A stretch of DNA of 64,000 bases. Source: Rodentibacter sp. JRC1. Lineage in GTDB: Bacteria > Pseudomonadota > Gammaproteobacteria > Enterobacterales > Pasteurellaceae. The notes below the pieces were generated by a model. The model searched no databases, was not told where the DNA came from, and worked only from the letters and a program-made list of their open reading frames with translations. The translations under genes and the position numbers were made by a program. Each line of letters starts with the position of its first letter. Position 1 is the first letter of the stretch. Below, in pieces: positions 19,848-36,661 of this stretch. The stretch lies in NCBI RefSeq assembly GCF_020521555.1, contig NZ_BPWA01000001.1:1116001-1180000 (forward strand), given 5' to 3'.

Positions 19848-20197
19848 ATTATCTGTGGATAACCCTACATAAACCTGTCAAAAAGTTGTATTTTTTCACT
19901 GAGTAAAATAAAATTTTTTATGCTCTGTGGATAAAAAAGCAAATTATCCACAACAAATAAACCTTCTTGATCTCACAGATCAACATTTTTTGATAAGATC
20001 TAACCTCTTCATTTACAACAAGAAAAGGATCTTACTCACAGGATCCAATGATCCTAATAGTAACAATAATAAGATCTTTATATATAAAAAAAGATCTTAG
20101 ATCTATTAATCGGTGATCCCAATTCTTACTTTCAAGCAAAATCGAATTTCTGTAGAATAGCGCACAAATTTTTAGATCCGAATAAATAGAGAAAATA
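19848..20197. other. oriC: Probable chromosomal replication origin oriC
   Basis: This 350-base, gene-free, AT-rich stretch between mioC and mnmG has three perfect 9-mer DnaA boxes: TGTGGATAA at 19854-19862 and 19926-19934 (reverse orientation) and TTATCCACA at 19944-19952. From about 19968 to 20132 it holds many GATC sites (Dam/SeqA targets), several inside AGATCT-type repeats, with an AT-rich stretch near 20069-20110 that could be the unwinding element. The mioC-oriC-mnmG order is the E. coli one. The 3' end also contains the mnmG promoter. Confidence 0.85.
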
Positions 20198-22087
20198 ATG
20201 TTTTATACAGAAACTTACGATGTCATTGTCATTGGTGGTGGCCATGCCGGCACAGAAGCCGCACTAGCACCGGCACGTATGGGATTAAAAACCCTTTTAC
20301 TTACACATAATGTCGATACTTTAGGGCAAATGTCCTGTAACCCTGCTATCGGTGGGATAGGTAAAGGGCACTTAGTGAAAGAAGTGGATGCTATGGGTGG
20401 TTTAATGGCGCATGCTGCGGATAAGGCAGGGATCCAATTTCGTACATTAAATAGCAGTAAAGGACCTGCTGTACGAGCGACAAGAGCACAGGCGGATCGC
20501 GTTTTATACCGCCAAGCTGTACGCACAGCCCTTGAAAATCAACCTAACCTTGATATTTTTCAACAAGAAGCTACGGACATTTTGATCGAACAAGATCATG
20601 TAACCGGTGTTTCCACTAAAATGGGGTTAACATTTCGTGCAAAATCCGTCATTTTAACGGCAGGCACGTTTTTAGCCGGTAAGATCCATATAGGATTAGA
20701 AAATTATGAAGGAGGGCGAGCTGGCGATCCGGCTTCAGTAAACCTTTCATATCGATTAAGAGATCTCGGATTGAGAGTTGATCGTTTAAAAACCGGCACA
20801 CCACCGCGCATTGATGCACGTACTATTAATTTCGATGTATTGGTAAAACAGCATGGTGATACCATATTACCTGTGTTTTCCTTTATGGGATCGATTTCCG
20901 ATCATCCGAAACAAATCCCTTGTTATATCACACATACTAACGATCAAACCCACGAAGTGATCCGTAATAATTTAGATCGTAGCCCGATGTACACCGGTGT
21001 GATCGAAGGGATTGGCCCGCGTTATTGTCCATCTATTGAAGATAAAGTGATGCGTTTTGCCGACCGTAATTCTCATCAAATTTATCTTGAACCGGAAGGC
21101 TTGACCAGTAATGAGGTTTATCCAAACGGTATTTCCACCAGTCTTCCTTTTGATGTGCAAATGAAGATCGTCAATTCAATGAAAGGATTGGAAAATGCGC
21201 GGATCGTCAAACCGGGTTATGCGATTGAATACGATTATTTCGATCCACGGGATCTAAAACCTACTTTAGAAACCAAATCCATATCAGGTTTATTCTTTGC
21301 AGGCCAGATCAACGGGACGACCGGTTATGAAGAAGCGGCTGCACAAGGGTTACTTGCCGGAATTAATGCCGGACTTTACGTACAGGAAAAAGAAGCCTGG
21401 TTTCCACGTCGTGATCAGGCTTATATCGGCGTGTTAGTCGATGATCTTTGCACACTTGGTACGAAGGAACCTTACCGTGTATTTACCTCCCGTGCGGAGT
21501 ACCGTTTATTGCTACGTGAAGATAATGCCGATATTCGCTTAACACCGATCGCACACGATTTAGGATTAATTGATGAAGCACGTTGGGCTCGTTTTAATCA
21601 AAAAATGGAAAATATTGAACTTGAACGTCAACGTTTACGCTCTATTTGGTTACACCCTCGCTCAGAATATTTAGAAGAAGTTAATAATGTACTAAGTAGC
21701 CCGCTGGTTCGTGAAGCGAACGGAGAAGATTTATTGCGTCGTCCGGAAATTAATTACGAGATTTTAACTTCACTTACGCCTTATCAGCCGGCAATGGAAG
21801 ATAAAGAAGCGGTGGAGCAAGTGGAAATTGCGATTAAGTATCAAGGCTATATCGAACATCAACAAGAAGAAATCGAGAAACAAAAACGCCATGAAAATAC
21901 GGCTATTCCTCCGCACTTTGATTATGCCAAAGTCTCAGGATTATCAAATGAAGTACGTGCGAAGTTAGAACAACATCGTCCGGTATCCATCGGACAGGCA
22001 AGCCGTATTTCCGGCATCACACCGGCGGCAATTTCCATTATTTTGGTAAATTTAAAAAAACAAGGAATGTTGAAGCGTGGAGAATAA
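20198..22087 (+). CDS. mnmG: MnmG (GidA), tRNA uridine 5-carboxymethylaminomethyl modification enzyme
   Basis: With MnmE it modifies the wobble uridine of certain tRNAs using FAD and a folate. The 629-residue protein has the N-terminal FAD dinucleotide-binding motif [39 protein letters not shown] with a conserved cysteine, [14 protein letters not shown], and the second nucleotide-binding region [21 protein letters not shown]. It is the first gene right of oriC, followed by rsmG, as in most gamma-proteobacteria. Confidence 0.96.
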   Translation: MFYTETYDVIVIGGGHAGTEAALAPARMGLKTLLLTHNVDTLGQMSCNPAIGGIGKGHLVKEVDAMGGLMAHAADKAGIQFRTLNSSKGPAVRATRAQADRVLYRQAVRTALENQPNLDIFQQEATDILIEQDHVTGVSTKMGLTFRAKSVILTAGTFLAGKIHIGLENYEGGRAGDPASVNLSYRLRDLGLRVDRLKTGTPPRIDARTINFDVLVKQHGDTILPVFSFMGSISDHPKQIPCYITHTNDQTHEVIRNNLDRSPMYTGVIEGIGPRYCPSIEDKVMRFADRNSHQIYLEPEGLTSNEVYPNGISTSLPFDVQMKIVNSMKGLENARIVKPGYAIEYDYFDPRDLKPTLETKSISGLFFAGQINGTTGYEEAAAQGLLAGINAGLYVQEKEAWFPRRDQAYIGVLVDDLCTLGTKEPYRVFTSRAEYRLLLREDNADIRLTPIAHDLGLIDEARWARFNQKMENIELERQRLRSIWLHPRSEYLEEVNNVLSSPLVREANGEDLLRRPEINYEILTSLTPYQPAMEDKEAVEQVEIAIKYQGYIEHQQEEIEKQKRHENTAIPPHFDYAKVSGLSNEVRAKLEQHRPVSIGQASRISGITPAAISIILVNLKKQGMLKRGE

Positions 22088-22167
22088 ATTTTTCTAACTC
22101 TGAAACATAAAGTGCGGTCGATTTTTTGAGCGTATTTTTAAGTCAAATCAAAAAAGAGCATTAATTA

Positions 22168-22779
22168 ATGAAAGTAAAATTAGATAATCTTCTCACGCAA
22201 GCCGGTATTAAATTAAAAGATCAGCAAAAACAGCAGTTGGTAGATCTTGTTAATTTATTAAGCAAATGGAACAAAGCCTATAATTTAACTTCCGTGCGGG
22301 ATCCGCAGGAAATGTTAGTAAAGCATATTTTAGATAGCTTGGTCGTAAGTCCTTATTTGCAAGGTGAACGTTTTATTGATGTAGGTACAGGCCCCGGTTT
22401 ACCGGGGTTACCTTTGGCGATAATGAACCCCAATAAACAATTTATTTTATTGGATAGCCTTGGTAAACGTATCAGTTTCATTCGTAATGCAATACGTGAG
22501 TTACGACTAACCAATGTTATTCCTGTGTTAAGTCGTGTAGAAGAATATCGGCCGGAAGAAAAATTTGATGGCGTATTAAGCCGTGCTTTTGCTTCACTTA
22601 AAGATATTACGGATTGGTGTCATCATTTACCGAAAGAAAACGGTCATTTTTATGCGCTAAAAGGGCTTTATCAAGAAGATGAAGTGCAAGAATTAGATAA
22701 AAAATATAGGATTCAACAAGTGATAAAATTAGATGTGCCTGAACTTGTGGGTGAACGACATTTGATCATTCTGCGTTAA
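22168..22779 (+). CDS. rsmG: RsmG (GidB), 16S rRNA G527 methyltransferase
   Basis: Methylates N7 of 16S rRNA G527 using S-adenosylmethionine. The 203-residue Rossmann methyltransferase carries the SAM-binding loop [17 protein letters not shown] and [13 protein letters not shown], with the product-strand motif VLSRAFASL. An imperfect USS pair lies in the 80-base gap after mnmG. Confidence 0.95.
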   Translation: MKVKLDNLLTQAGIKLKDQQKQQLVDLVNLLSKWNKAYNLTSVRDPQEMLVKHILDSLVVSPYLQGERFIDVGTGPGLPGLPLAIMNPNKQFILLDSLGKRISFIRNAIRELRLTNVIPVLSRVEEYRPEEKFDGVLSRAFASLKDITDWCHHLPKENGHFYALKGLYQEDEVQELDKKYRIQQVIKLDVPELVGERHLIILR

Positions 22780-22902
22780 ATTATTACATTTTTGTAAATT
22801 ATTTTTTAAAAGTGTGATTTAGTTAACGTTTTTTAATAGCTTTTAAGTTGAATCTGATTTTTTCAAGAGTATAATTAACGGGATTTAAGGTTATTGAAAG
22901 TG

Positions 22903-23271
22903 ATGTCAAAAGTTATCCAACAAGCGAAAATTCAGTACCAAAAAGCTATTCAAATTGAAATAGTCATTATGTTGATATTTGCTTGTTTTTTGGCTTTTGG
23001 ACAGGTAAGAAGCGCACTTGATTTTCTGTATGGGTTTCTTTCTGCGCTACTTCCTTTCAGTCTTTTTGTTTATATCGTGTTTTATCGAAATTTACCTGCA
23101 AAATTAACCGCACTTTATAAAGGTGAGGCAATAAAGTTTGCGTTCACGATTATATTGATTATCACATCGTTTAAATGGCTTTCGGTCACTAATTTTGTGG
23201 TTTTCTTTAGTGGTTTTTTTATAGCCTTAATATTGAATAATTTAGTTCCATTTTTGCTTCGTCGAATTTGA
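22903..23271 (+). CDS. atpI: AtpI, ATP synthase assembly protein
   Basis: Small membrane protein of 122 residues with four hydrophobic segments (including IEIVIMLIFACFLAFGQV and FVVFFSGFFIALILNNLVPF), first gene of the atp operon. Family members help assemble the c-ring. The start chosen is the ATG at 22903; a TTG three codons upstream is badly placed relative to the AAGG ribosome site. Confidence 0.85.
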   Translation: MSKVIQQAKIQYQKAIQIEIVIMLIFACFLAFGQVRSALDFLYGFLSALLPFSLFVYIVFYRNLPAKLTALYKGEAIKFAFTIILIITSFKWLSVTNFVVFFSGFFIALILNNLVPFLLRRI

Positions 23272-23284
23272 TTTTTTATACTAA

Positions 23285-24082
<798 letters not shown>

Positions 24083-24120
24083 TCGTTTTTTTATTAACCG
24101 GCTCTAGGGCTAAAACTTAA

Positions 24121-24393
<273 letters not shown>

Positions 24394-24441
24394 TCCCTTA
24401 TTTGCTTATTAACGTAAAAAAAGCATTTTAAGGAGGACGTT

Positions 24442-24912
24442 GTGAATTTAAATGCAACATTAATTGGTCAACTTATTTCATTCGCACTGTTCGTTTGGTT
24501 CTGTATGAAATTCGTATGGCCGCCGATTATTAAAGCAATTGAAACACGTCAAAGCCAGATTGCTAATGCCTTAGCATCAGCGGAAGCTGCGAAAAAAGAA
24601 CAAGCAGATACCAAGATGCTTGCAGAAGAAGAAATTTCAAAAGCAAAAGTTCAGGCTCAAGAGATTTTGGATGCAGCAAACAAGCGACGTAATGAAGTAC
24701 TTGACGAAGTAAAAGCCGAAGCAGAGGAACTTAAAGCTAAAATTATTGAACAGGGTTATGCGGAAGTTGAAGCGGAGCGTAAACGTGTTCAAGAAGAGTT
24801 ACGCCTTAAAGTAGCTTCTTTGGCGATTGCCGGTGCTGAGAAAATTGTGGGTCGCACTATTGATGAAGCGGCAAACAATGACATTATAGATAAATTAGTT
24901 GCAGAACTATAA
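24442..24912 (+). CDS. atpF: AtpF, ATP synthase F0 subunit b
   Basis: Peripheral-stalk subunit of 156 residues: one N-terminal membrane helix ([20 protein letters not shown]) then a long charged coiled coil ([19 protein letters not shown] onward). The start is a GTG at 24442 behind a strong AAGGAGG site. Confidence 0.95.
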   Translation: MNLNATLIGQLISFALFVWFCMKFVWPPIIKAIETRQSQIANALASAEAAKKEQADTKMLAEEEISKAKVQAQEILDAANKRRNEVLDEVKAEAEELKAKIIEQGYAEVEAERKRVQEELRLKVASLAIAGAEKIVGRTIDEAANNDIIDKLVAEL

Positions 24913-24925
24913 GAGGCTTTGGCTT

Positions 24926-25471
24926 ATGTCAGAATTAACTACAATAGCTCGCCCTTATGCTAAAGCTGCATTTGATTTTGCGATAGAACAATCTGCGAAT
25001 GACAAAAGTGCGATAGAAAAATGGGCGGAAATGCTGGGTTTTTTGACCGCACTTGTTGAAAATGCAGAAATGAAGGAATTTTTAACAAGTTCGTTCTCTG
25101 CGCAAAAAATTGCGGATACTGTTATTTCAATTTGTGGTGAACAGCTAAATCAATATGGGCAAAATCTTATTCGGTTAATGGCTGAAAATAAGCGTTTGAG
25201 TGCAATTCCTATGGTATTTACCGAATTTACCCGATATGTGGAAGAGCATCAAGCTATTGCGGAAGTGAGTGTTATTTCAGCACAACCATTAAATGCAACT
25301 CAAATTGAAAAGATTGCAGCGGCAATGGAAAAAAGATTAGATCGCAAAGTGAAAGTTAATTGCAACGTGGATAATTCGTTAATTGCCGGCGTGATTATTC
25401 GTACCGAAGATTTTGTGATTGATGGTAGCAGCCGCGGGCAGCTTTCCCGTCTCGCAAATGAGTTGCAATAA
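24926..25471 (+). CDS. atpH: AtpH, ATP synthase F1 subunit delta
   Basis: Links F1 to the b subunits. The 181-residue product starts [19 protein letters not shown], the conserved delta N-terminus, and ends with [20 protein letters not shown] and [12 protein letters not shown]. The ATG 24926 is chosen because the AAGAGGC ribosome site precedes it; a longer frame overlaps atpF. Confidence 0.94.
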   Translation: MSELTTIARPYAKAAFDFAIEQSANDKSAIEKWAEMLGFLTALVENAEMKEFLTSSFSAQKIADTVISICGEQLNQYGQNLIRLMAENKRLSAIPMVFTEFTRYVEEHQAIAEVSVISAQPLNATQIEKIAAAMEKRLDRKVKVNCNVDNSLIAGVIIRTEDFVIDGSSRGQLSRLANELQ

Positions 25472-25485
25472 AAGAGGAATAGAAA

Positions 25486-27027
25486 ATGCAACTAAATTCA
25501 ACTGAAATTAGTGAATTGATTAAAAAACGCATTGCTCAATTTGATGTAGTGAGTGAGGCTCGAAATACGGGAACTATTGTTTCCGTAAGTGATGGCATTA
25601 TTCGTGTTCATGGCTTGAGTGATGTAATGCAAGGTGAAATGATTGCATTACCGGGAAATCGCTATGCAATGGCCCTTAACCTTGAGCGCGACTCTGTCGG
25701 AGCGGTTGTAATGGGACCTTACGCAGATTTAGCCGAAGGTATGGAAGTCCAATGTACCGGGCGTATTCTTGAAGTGCCGGTAGGGCGTGGTTTATTAGGT
25801 CGCGTAGTTAATACGCTCGGTCAACCGATCGATGGGAAAGGTGAAGTTGAAAATGACGGTTTCTCACCGGTAGAAGTGATTGCACCGGGCGTTATAGATC
25901 GTAAATCTGTTGATCAGCCTGTCCAAACTGGCTACAAAGCAGTGGATTCAATGGTGCCGATTGGTCGTGGCCAACGTGAATTAATCATCGGTGACCGTCA
26001 AACCGGTAAAACGGCATTAGCGATTGATGCCATCATCAACCAACGTGATTCAGGTATTAAATGTATTTACGTGGCAATTGGTCAAAAAGCATCAACAATT
26101 GCAAACGTTGTGCGTAAATTAGAAGAACACGGTGCCTTAGCAAATACTATTATTGTTGCAGCATCTGCATCTGAGTCTGCAGCGTTGCAATACCTTGCAC
26201 CTTATGCAGGTTGTGCTATGGGAGAATACTTCCGCGATCGTGGTGAGGATGCCTTAATCGTTTACGATGATTTATCAAAACAAGCAGTTGCTTATCGTCA
26301 AATTTCATTATTATTACGCCGTCCACCTGGTCGTGAAGCCTATCCGGGTGATGTTTTCTACTTACACTCACGTTTGCTTGAACGAGCTGCGCGTGTAAAT
26401 GAAGAGTATGTAGAAAAATTTACTAAAGGCGAAGTTAAAGGAAAAACAGGTTCTTTAACCGCACTTCCAATCATTGAAACACAAGCCGGGGACGTATCTG
26501 CGTTCGTACCAACTAACGTAATTTCTATTACCGACGGTCAGATTTTCTTAGAGTCTAACCTTTTCAACTCAGGGATTCGTCCTGCGGTGAATCCGGGGAT
26601 TTCCGTTTCACGTGTAGGTGGTGCAGCTCAAACTAAAGTGGTGAAAAAATTAGCCGGTGGTATTCGTACTGCGTTGGCGCAATATCGTGAATTGGCAGCT
26701 TTTGCACAATTTGCTTCTGATCTTGATGATGCAACTCGTAAACAGCTTACTCACGGTGAAAAAGTAACCGAATTGTTGAAACAAAAACAATATGCCCCGC
26801 TTAGTGTGGCAGAACAATCCGTGTTGCTTTTTGCGGTTGAATTTGGTTATTTAGAAGATGTGGAACTACAAAAAATTGCAAATTTTGAGACCGCACTTTT
26901 AGATTACGCTCACCGTAACCATGGCGATTTTATGGCAGAATTAACCAAAACCGGTAACTATAATGATGATATTAAAAATACATTAAAAACGATTTTGGAT
27001 AATTTTAAAGCCAATAGTGCGTGGTAA
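25486..27027 (+). CDS. atpA: AtpA, ATP synthase F1 subunit alpha
   Basis: Non-catalytic nucleotide-binding subunit, 513 residues as in E. coli. Walker A GDRQTGKT is at residues 169-176, Walker [13 protein letters not shown] follows, and the signature [17 protein letters not shown] is present. Confidence 0.97.
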   Translation: MQLNSTEISELIKKRIAQFDVVSEARNTGTIVSVSDGIIRVHGLSDVMQGEMIALPGNRYAMALNLERDSVGAVVMGPYADLAEGMEVQCTGRILEVPVGRGLLGRVVNTLGQPIDGKGEVENDGFSPVEVIAPGVIDRKSVDQPVQTGYKAVDSMVPIGRGQRELIIGDRQTGKTALAIDAIINQRDSGIKCIYVAIGQKASTIANVVRKLEEHGALANTIIVAASASESAALQYLAPYAGCAMGEYFRDRGEDALIVYDDLSKQAVAYRQISLLLRRPPGREAYPGDVFYLHSRLLERAARVNEEYVEKFTKGEVKGKTGSLTALPIIETQAGDVSAFVPTNVISITDGQIFLESNLFNSGIRPAVNPGISVSRVGGAAQTKVVKKLAGGIRTALAQYRELAAFAQFASDLDDATRKQLTHGEKVTELLKQKQYAPLSVAEQSVLLFAVEFGYLEDVELQKIANFETALLDYAHRNHGDFMAELTKTGNYNDDIKNTLKTILDNFKANSAW

Positions 27028-27044
27028 CGTAACGGAGAAAAAAG

Positions 27045-29305
<2,261 letters not shown>

Positions 29306-29335
29306 TCGCTTCAAGTCATTTGAAGGAGAACAGAA

Positions 29336-29764
29336 ATGGCGACATTTAACCTAATAATAGTCAGTGCAGAGCGAAAAATCTTTGAAGGTGAAGTTAAGCA
29401 ACTTCAAGCAACTGGTGTGGAAGGAGAATTGGGTATTTTACCTAATCATATTCCTTTGATGACGGCAATCAAACCAGGGATTGTAAAATTCACCCTTGAG
29501 GATGGTAATGAAGATGTAGTCTATGTGTCAGGCGGTTTTTTGGAAGTACAACCGAAAGTTGTCACCGTGCTTGCCGATGTAGCAATTCGTGGTAGCGAGT
29601 TGGATGCGGATCGTATTCGTGAAGCAAAACGTAAAGCTGAAGAAAATATAGTGTCTCACGCAGTAGATGCAGATCATCATTTGCTTGTAGCAAAACTCTC
29701 CAAAGAGTTAGCAAAACTTCGAGCTTACGAGCTGACGGAAAAACTTGTAAAATCAAAAAGATAG
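29336..29764 (+). CDS. atpC: AtpC, ATP synthase F1 subunit epsilon
   Basis: Rotor and inhibitory subunit, 142 residues with the beta-sandwich N-terminus (FNLIIVSAERKIFEGEVKQL, GELGILPNHIPLMTAIKPG) and the C-terminal helical hairpin. Last gene of the operon, followed by a strong terminator. Confidence 0.95.
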   Translation: MATFNLIIVSAERKIFEGEVKQLQATGVEGELGILPNHIPLMTAIKPGIVKFTLEDGNEDVVYVSGGFLEVQPKVVTVLADVAIRGSELDADRIREAKRKAEENIVSHAVDADHHLLVAKLSKELAKLRAYELTEKLVKSKR

Positions 29765-29765
29765 T

Positions 29766-29800
29766 AAAAAGTGCGGTTAATTTTAACCGCACTTTTTGTT
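29766..29800 (+). terminator. Terminator of the atp operon, a perfect USS inverted pair
   Basis: Arms of 15 bases (29766-29780 and 29783-29797), each containing a full uptake sequence, pair perfectly around a TT loop and are followed by T residues. Confidence 0.9.
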
Positions 29801-30131
29801 TTGAAATTTAAATTACCATTAATAGTGGTCCCTGATAAAAAGTTTATAGTAGCGTTTTCACTTAATACGGCTTATTTCTAATAAGATACGATGAACGATA
29901 ATGCTTGCATTAAAACCAATCTTATTTTCAAAATGCCCACCCTAACCTTCAGTATTAATAATGCTGGTGAAATATTATCCATTTTATTCTTTGTCGATAA
30001 TTGAACTTGATAAAGAGTTTTTTCTGATAATGTATAAATTACTAGCAGTATTTGTAGAATCAAATAAGTTTTTGAATAGATAGTCTAATTTCGTATTATC
30101 TGGTTGTTTTACGTGATAAAAATTTCATTTT
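29801..30131. other. Gene-free AT-rich stretch upstream of sxy
   Basis: About 330 bases with no reading frame that looks like a protein, no ribosome site and no recognisable RNA. It is probably decayed DNA plus upstream promoter sequence for sxy. Confidence 0.5.
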
Positions 30132-30193
30132 TGCGATCTATTTCACAAAATTAAAAGGAAATAGTTTCACAAGGAAATTATTGATGATATAAG
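30132..30193 (+). promoter_or_regulatory. CRP-S site and promoter of sxy
   Basis: TGCGA-N6-TCACA at 30132-30147 is a CRP site with the C at position 6 (TGCGA instead of TGTGA), the mark of CRP-S sites that need Sxy as well as CRP. A -10-like TATAAG lies at 30188-30193, placing the CRP site about 60 bases upstream of a start near 30200. Confidence 0.6.
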
Positions 30194-30249
30194 ATAAATC
30201 GACATTTTATTTGTCTTGTTCATTGAATTTTATTAGAAAGGAGGTATCT

Positions 30250-30912
30250 ATGTCATACTTAAATATTAAAGATGAACACCTTACCGAAACTTATAATTTA
30301 GTTAATGGATTGATTGGGAATGTTTCATCAAGACACCTTTTTACCGGTTATGGATTATTCTATAAACAGGAACTTATGTTCGGTTTGTGGTTGAATGGAA
30401 AAGTTTATCTTCAAGCTAAAGATAAGCTGGCTGAGCAATTGATAAATATGGGATGTATACCATTTACAAAAAATGAGGTAGATGCCAAATTTGTTCTGTC
30501 CGATTATTATTGGCTTTCTAGTGATATACTCGGCGATAAGACCTTGTTACGTAAGTTGTTAATGATCTCTATTAAACAGATTCAGGATAGAAAAAATGAG
30601 CTTGAATTACTAAAGGCGAACCGTTTAAAGGATCTTCCTAACCTTTCTATAAAGCATGAAAGAATGTTAAAGAAGGTAGGGATTCACGATGTTAAGACTC
30701 TTCGAGCCGTTGGGGCTGAGAATGCAATTGTTAGACTAAGGAAACTAGGTATTCCGGCAACATTACAGACTTACTGGAAATTATCTTGTGCACTATTAAA
30801 CAAAAATAGTGAGCAGCTAACTAAAGCGCAAAAGGAAATTTTATTGAAAAAATTAAATAAGGCCTTGCATGAAGCTGGGTTTAGAATGTATCGAAAGATT
30901 GATGATGAGTAA
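30250..30912 (+). CDS. sxy: Sxy (TfoX), competence regulator
   Basis: Acts with CRP at CRP-S promoters to switch on DNA-uptake genes. The 220-residue product (H. influenzae Sxy has 217) has the TfoX N-terminal domain (SSRHLFTGYGLFYKQELMFG, GKVYLQAKD) and the C-terminal helix-hairpin-helix-like domain (RLKDLPNLSIKHERMLKKVG, GIPATLQTYWKLSCALL). The start at MSYLNIKDEH is behind a very strong GGAGG. A 50-base leader fits the structured sxy mRNA known in H. influenzae. The abundant USS in this genome fits active natural competence. Confidence 0.93.
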   Translation: MSYLNIKDEHLTETYNLVNGLIGNVSSRHLFTGYGLFYKQELMFGLWLNGKVYLQAKDKLAEQLINMGCIPFTKNEVDAKFVLSDYYWLSSDILGDKTLLRKLLMISIKQIQDRKNELELLKANRLKDLPNLSIKHERMLKKVGIHDVKTLRAVGAENAIVRLRKLGIPATLQTYWKLSCALLNKNSEQLTKAQKEILLKKLNKALHEAGFRMYRKIDDE

Positions 30913-30948
30913 AATTTAATCTTTCAAATAAATTTTTACAAAAAAATG

Positions 30949-30976
30949 TTGCAAAGGATTGTAAAATCCCTATAAT
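30949..30976 (+). promoter_or_regulatory. rRNA operon promoter P1
   Basis: TTGCAA (30949-30954) and a perfect TATAAT (30971-30976) are 16 bases apart, followed by GCGC (a discriminator typical of stringently controlled rRNA promoters). Confidence 0.85.
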
Positions 30977-30988
30977 GCGCACCACACA

Positions 30989-31034
30989 ACGACGCACTGT
31001 TGTGAAATGTTTAAAATTGCAGTGCGTCGTTTTG
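30989..31034 (+). other. Leader hairpin just after the rRNA promoter
   Basis: ACGACGCACTG (30989-30999) and CAGTGCGTCGT (31020-31030) pair perfectly over 11 bases around a 20-base loop and are followed by a T-rich stretch. It starts a few bases after the expected transcript start. Confidence 0.65.
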
Positions 31035-31080
31035 TTTTCGCCTTATTTTGAGTTGAGTGTTCGGCTTAAGGTTGGCGGAT

Positions 31081-31093
31081 TGCTCTTTAACAA
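31081..31093 (+). promoter_or_regulatory. boxA antitermination site in the rRNA leader
   Basis: TGCTCTTTAACAA matches the boxA consensus bound by NusB/NusE, which lets RNA polymerase pass through the rRNA genes. Confidence 0.8.
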
Positions 31094-31249
31094 TGTATCA
31101 GACAATCTGTGTGGGCACTTGTTGATTGACTTGTTTAAAATAAATTTTAATTTTGAAGTCTTAATAAGTGCTTAACTTGAGATTCATTTTTACTTTACTT
31201 TTAAAGGTAAATAATTTTTAGTCAGTATTTATTGAGCGATTGAACTTTT

Positions 31250-32784
<1,535 letters not shown>

Positions 32785-32878
32785 GTTAGAGACGAGCGAT
32801 AACAAGTGTTCACACAGATTGGCTGATAGATTGTAGAGAAGAGAGAAAGGATTGAAGCGTAGAGTATCTTTAATTGAT

Positions 32879-32954
32879 GTCCCCATCGTCTAGAGGCCTA
32901 GGACATCGCCCTTTCACGGCGGTAACCGGGGTTCGAATCCCCGTGGGGACGCCA
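32879..32954 (+). tRNA. tRNA-Glu (anticodon TTC)
   Basis: A 76-base cloverleaf with acceptor arms GTCCCC and GGGGAC, anticodon loop CTTTCAC, T loop GTTCGAATC and encoded CCA. It lies in the 16S-23S spacer, a standard place. Confidence 0.97.
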
Positions 32955-32984
32955 ATTAAAGATAACTTTAATTGGAAATCTTAT

Positions 32985-32996
32985 TGTTCTTTAACA
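32985..32996 (+). promoter_or_regulatory. boxA in the 16S-23S spacer
   Basis: TGTTCTTTAACA repeats the boxA motif of the leader ahead of the 23S gene. Confidence 0.75.
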
Positions 32997-33158
32997 AATT
33001 GGAAACAAGCTGAAAACTGAGAGATTTTTTTAAGTCTGCGAAAGCGGATAGAAGAAAGTCTGAGTAATAAAAATCTTGATTGAGCAAAAGCAATCGAGTG
33101 TTTAGTTAGATTAAATAACAGCTAAAGTGTTTGGTATTGAAAACACTTGAGGTTGTAT

Positions 33159-36056
<2,898 letters not shown>

Positions 36057-36176
36057 ACAACGCTCAAGTGTTTTTGTAGCGAACTGACTGAATGAGAAAG
36101 ATAAGAGAGATTTTGGAGAAGATTTTTCGGCTTGTGACCAATTGTTTAAAGAGAAAGAAGCAGTTATCGAAGGATT

Positions 36177-36296
36177 ATCCCGGCGGCGATAGTGCGGAGG
36201 TTCCACCTGACCCCATACCGAACTCAGAAGTGAAAAGCCGTAATGCCGATGGTAGTGTGGGGTTTCCCCATGTGAGAGTAGGGCACCGCCGGGTTT
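36177..36296 (+). rRNA. rrf: 5S ribosomal RNA, first copy
   Basis: 120 bases with CACCTGACCCCATACCGAAC and GATGGTAGTGTGGGGTTTCC; the ends CCCGGCGG and CCGCCGGG close helix I. Confidence 0.95.
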
Positions 36297-36346
36297 TTAT
36301 TTCTTTAGTTCATTTGTAAATTTGAGTGGATTAAAGAAATAAGAAT

Positions 36347-36466
36347 TTTTTGGCAGATATAGTGCAACAGGCCCACCTGATTCCATACCGAACTCAGAAG
36401 TGAAATGTTGTAACGCTGATGGTAGTGTGGGGTTTCCCCATGTGAGAGTAAGACACTGCCAATTAT
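36347..36466 (+). rRNA. rrf: 5S ribosomal RNA, second and divergent copy
   Basis: A second 120-base 5S gene 50 bases after the first. The conserved middle (CCATACCGAACTCAGAAGTG, GATGGTAGTGTGGGG) is kept, but both sides of helix I (TTGGCAG/CTGCCAA) and of helix II (GCAACA/TGTTGT) differ from the first copy in matching pairs, so folding is preserved. It reads like a functional variant rather than a decaying copy. Confidence 0.8.
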
Positions 36467-36476
36467 CAAATTAAGC

Positions 36477-36553
36477 GGAGTGGTAGTTCAGCTGGTTAGA
36501 ATACCTGCCTGTCACGCAGGGGGTCGCGGGTTCGAGTCCCGTCCATTCCGCCA
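36477..36553 (+). tRNA. tRNA-Asp (anticodon GTC)
   Basis: A 77-base cloverleaf: acceptor GGAGTGG/CCATTCC, anticodon loop CTGTCAC, T loop GTTCGAGTC, encoded CCA. It follows the 5S genes in the same transcript. Confidence 0.96.
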
Positions 36554-36569
36554 ATCTTTCCATACCAAT

Positions 36570-36645
36570 AGGGGCGTAGTTCAATTGGTAGAGCACCGGT
36601 CTCCAAAACCGGGTGTTGGGAGTTCGAGCCTCTCCGCCCCTGCCA
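36570..36645 (+). tRNA. tRNA-Trp (anticodon CCA)
   Basis: A 76-base cloverleaf: acceptor AGGGGCG/CGCCCCT, anticodon loop CTCCAAA, T loop GTTCGAGCC, encoded CCA. The prophage integrase gene starts its 3' end 17 bases beyond, so the 3' part of this tRNA is the likely bacterial attachment site. Confidence 0.97.
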
Positions 36646-36661
36646 TTTTAAGCCTTTATTT

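Noticed and set aside
29878..30063. Short frame upstream of sxy
   Set aside because: No ribosome site, low-complexity composition and no flanking promoter; treated as non-coding.
30975..31175. Reading frame in the rRNA leader
   Set aside because: It overlaps the rRNA promoter and boxA, has no ribosome site and no protein-like composition.
36347..36466. Second 5S as a pseudogene
   Set aside because: Changes are compensated across helices and length is exactly 120, which does not look like decay.
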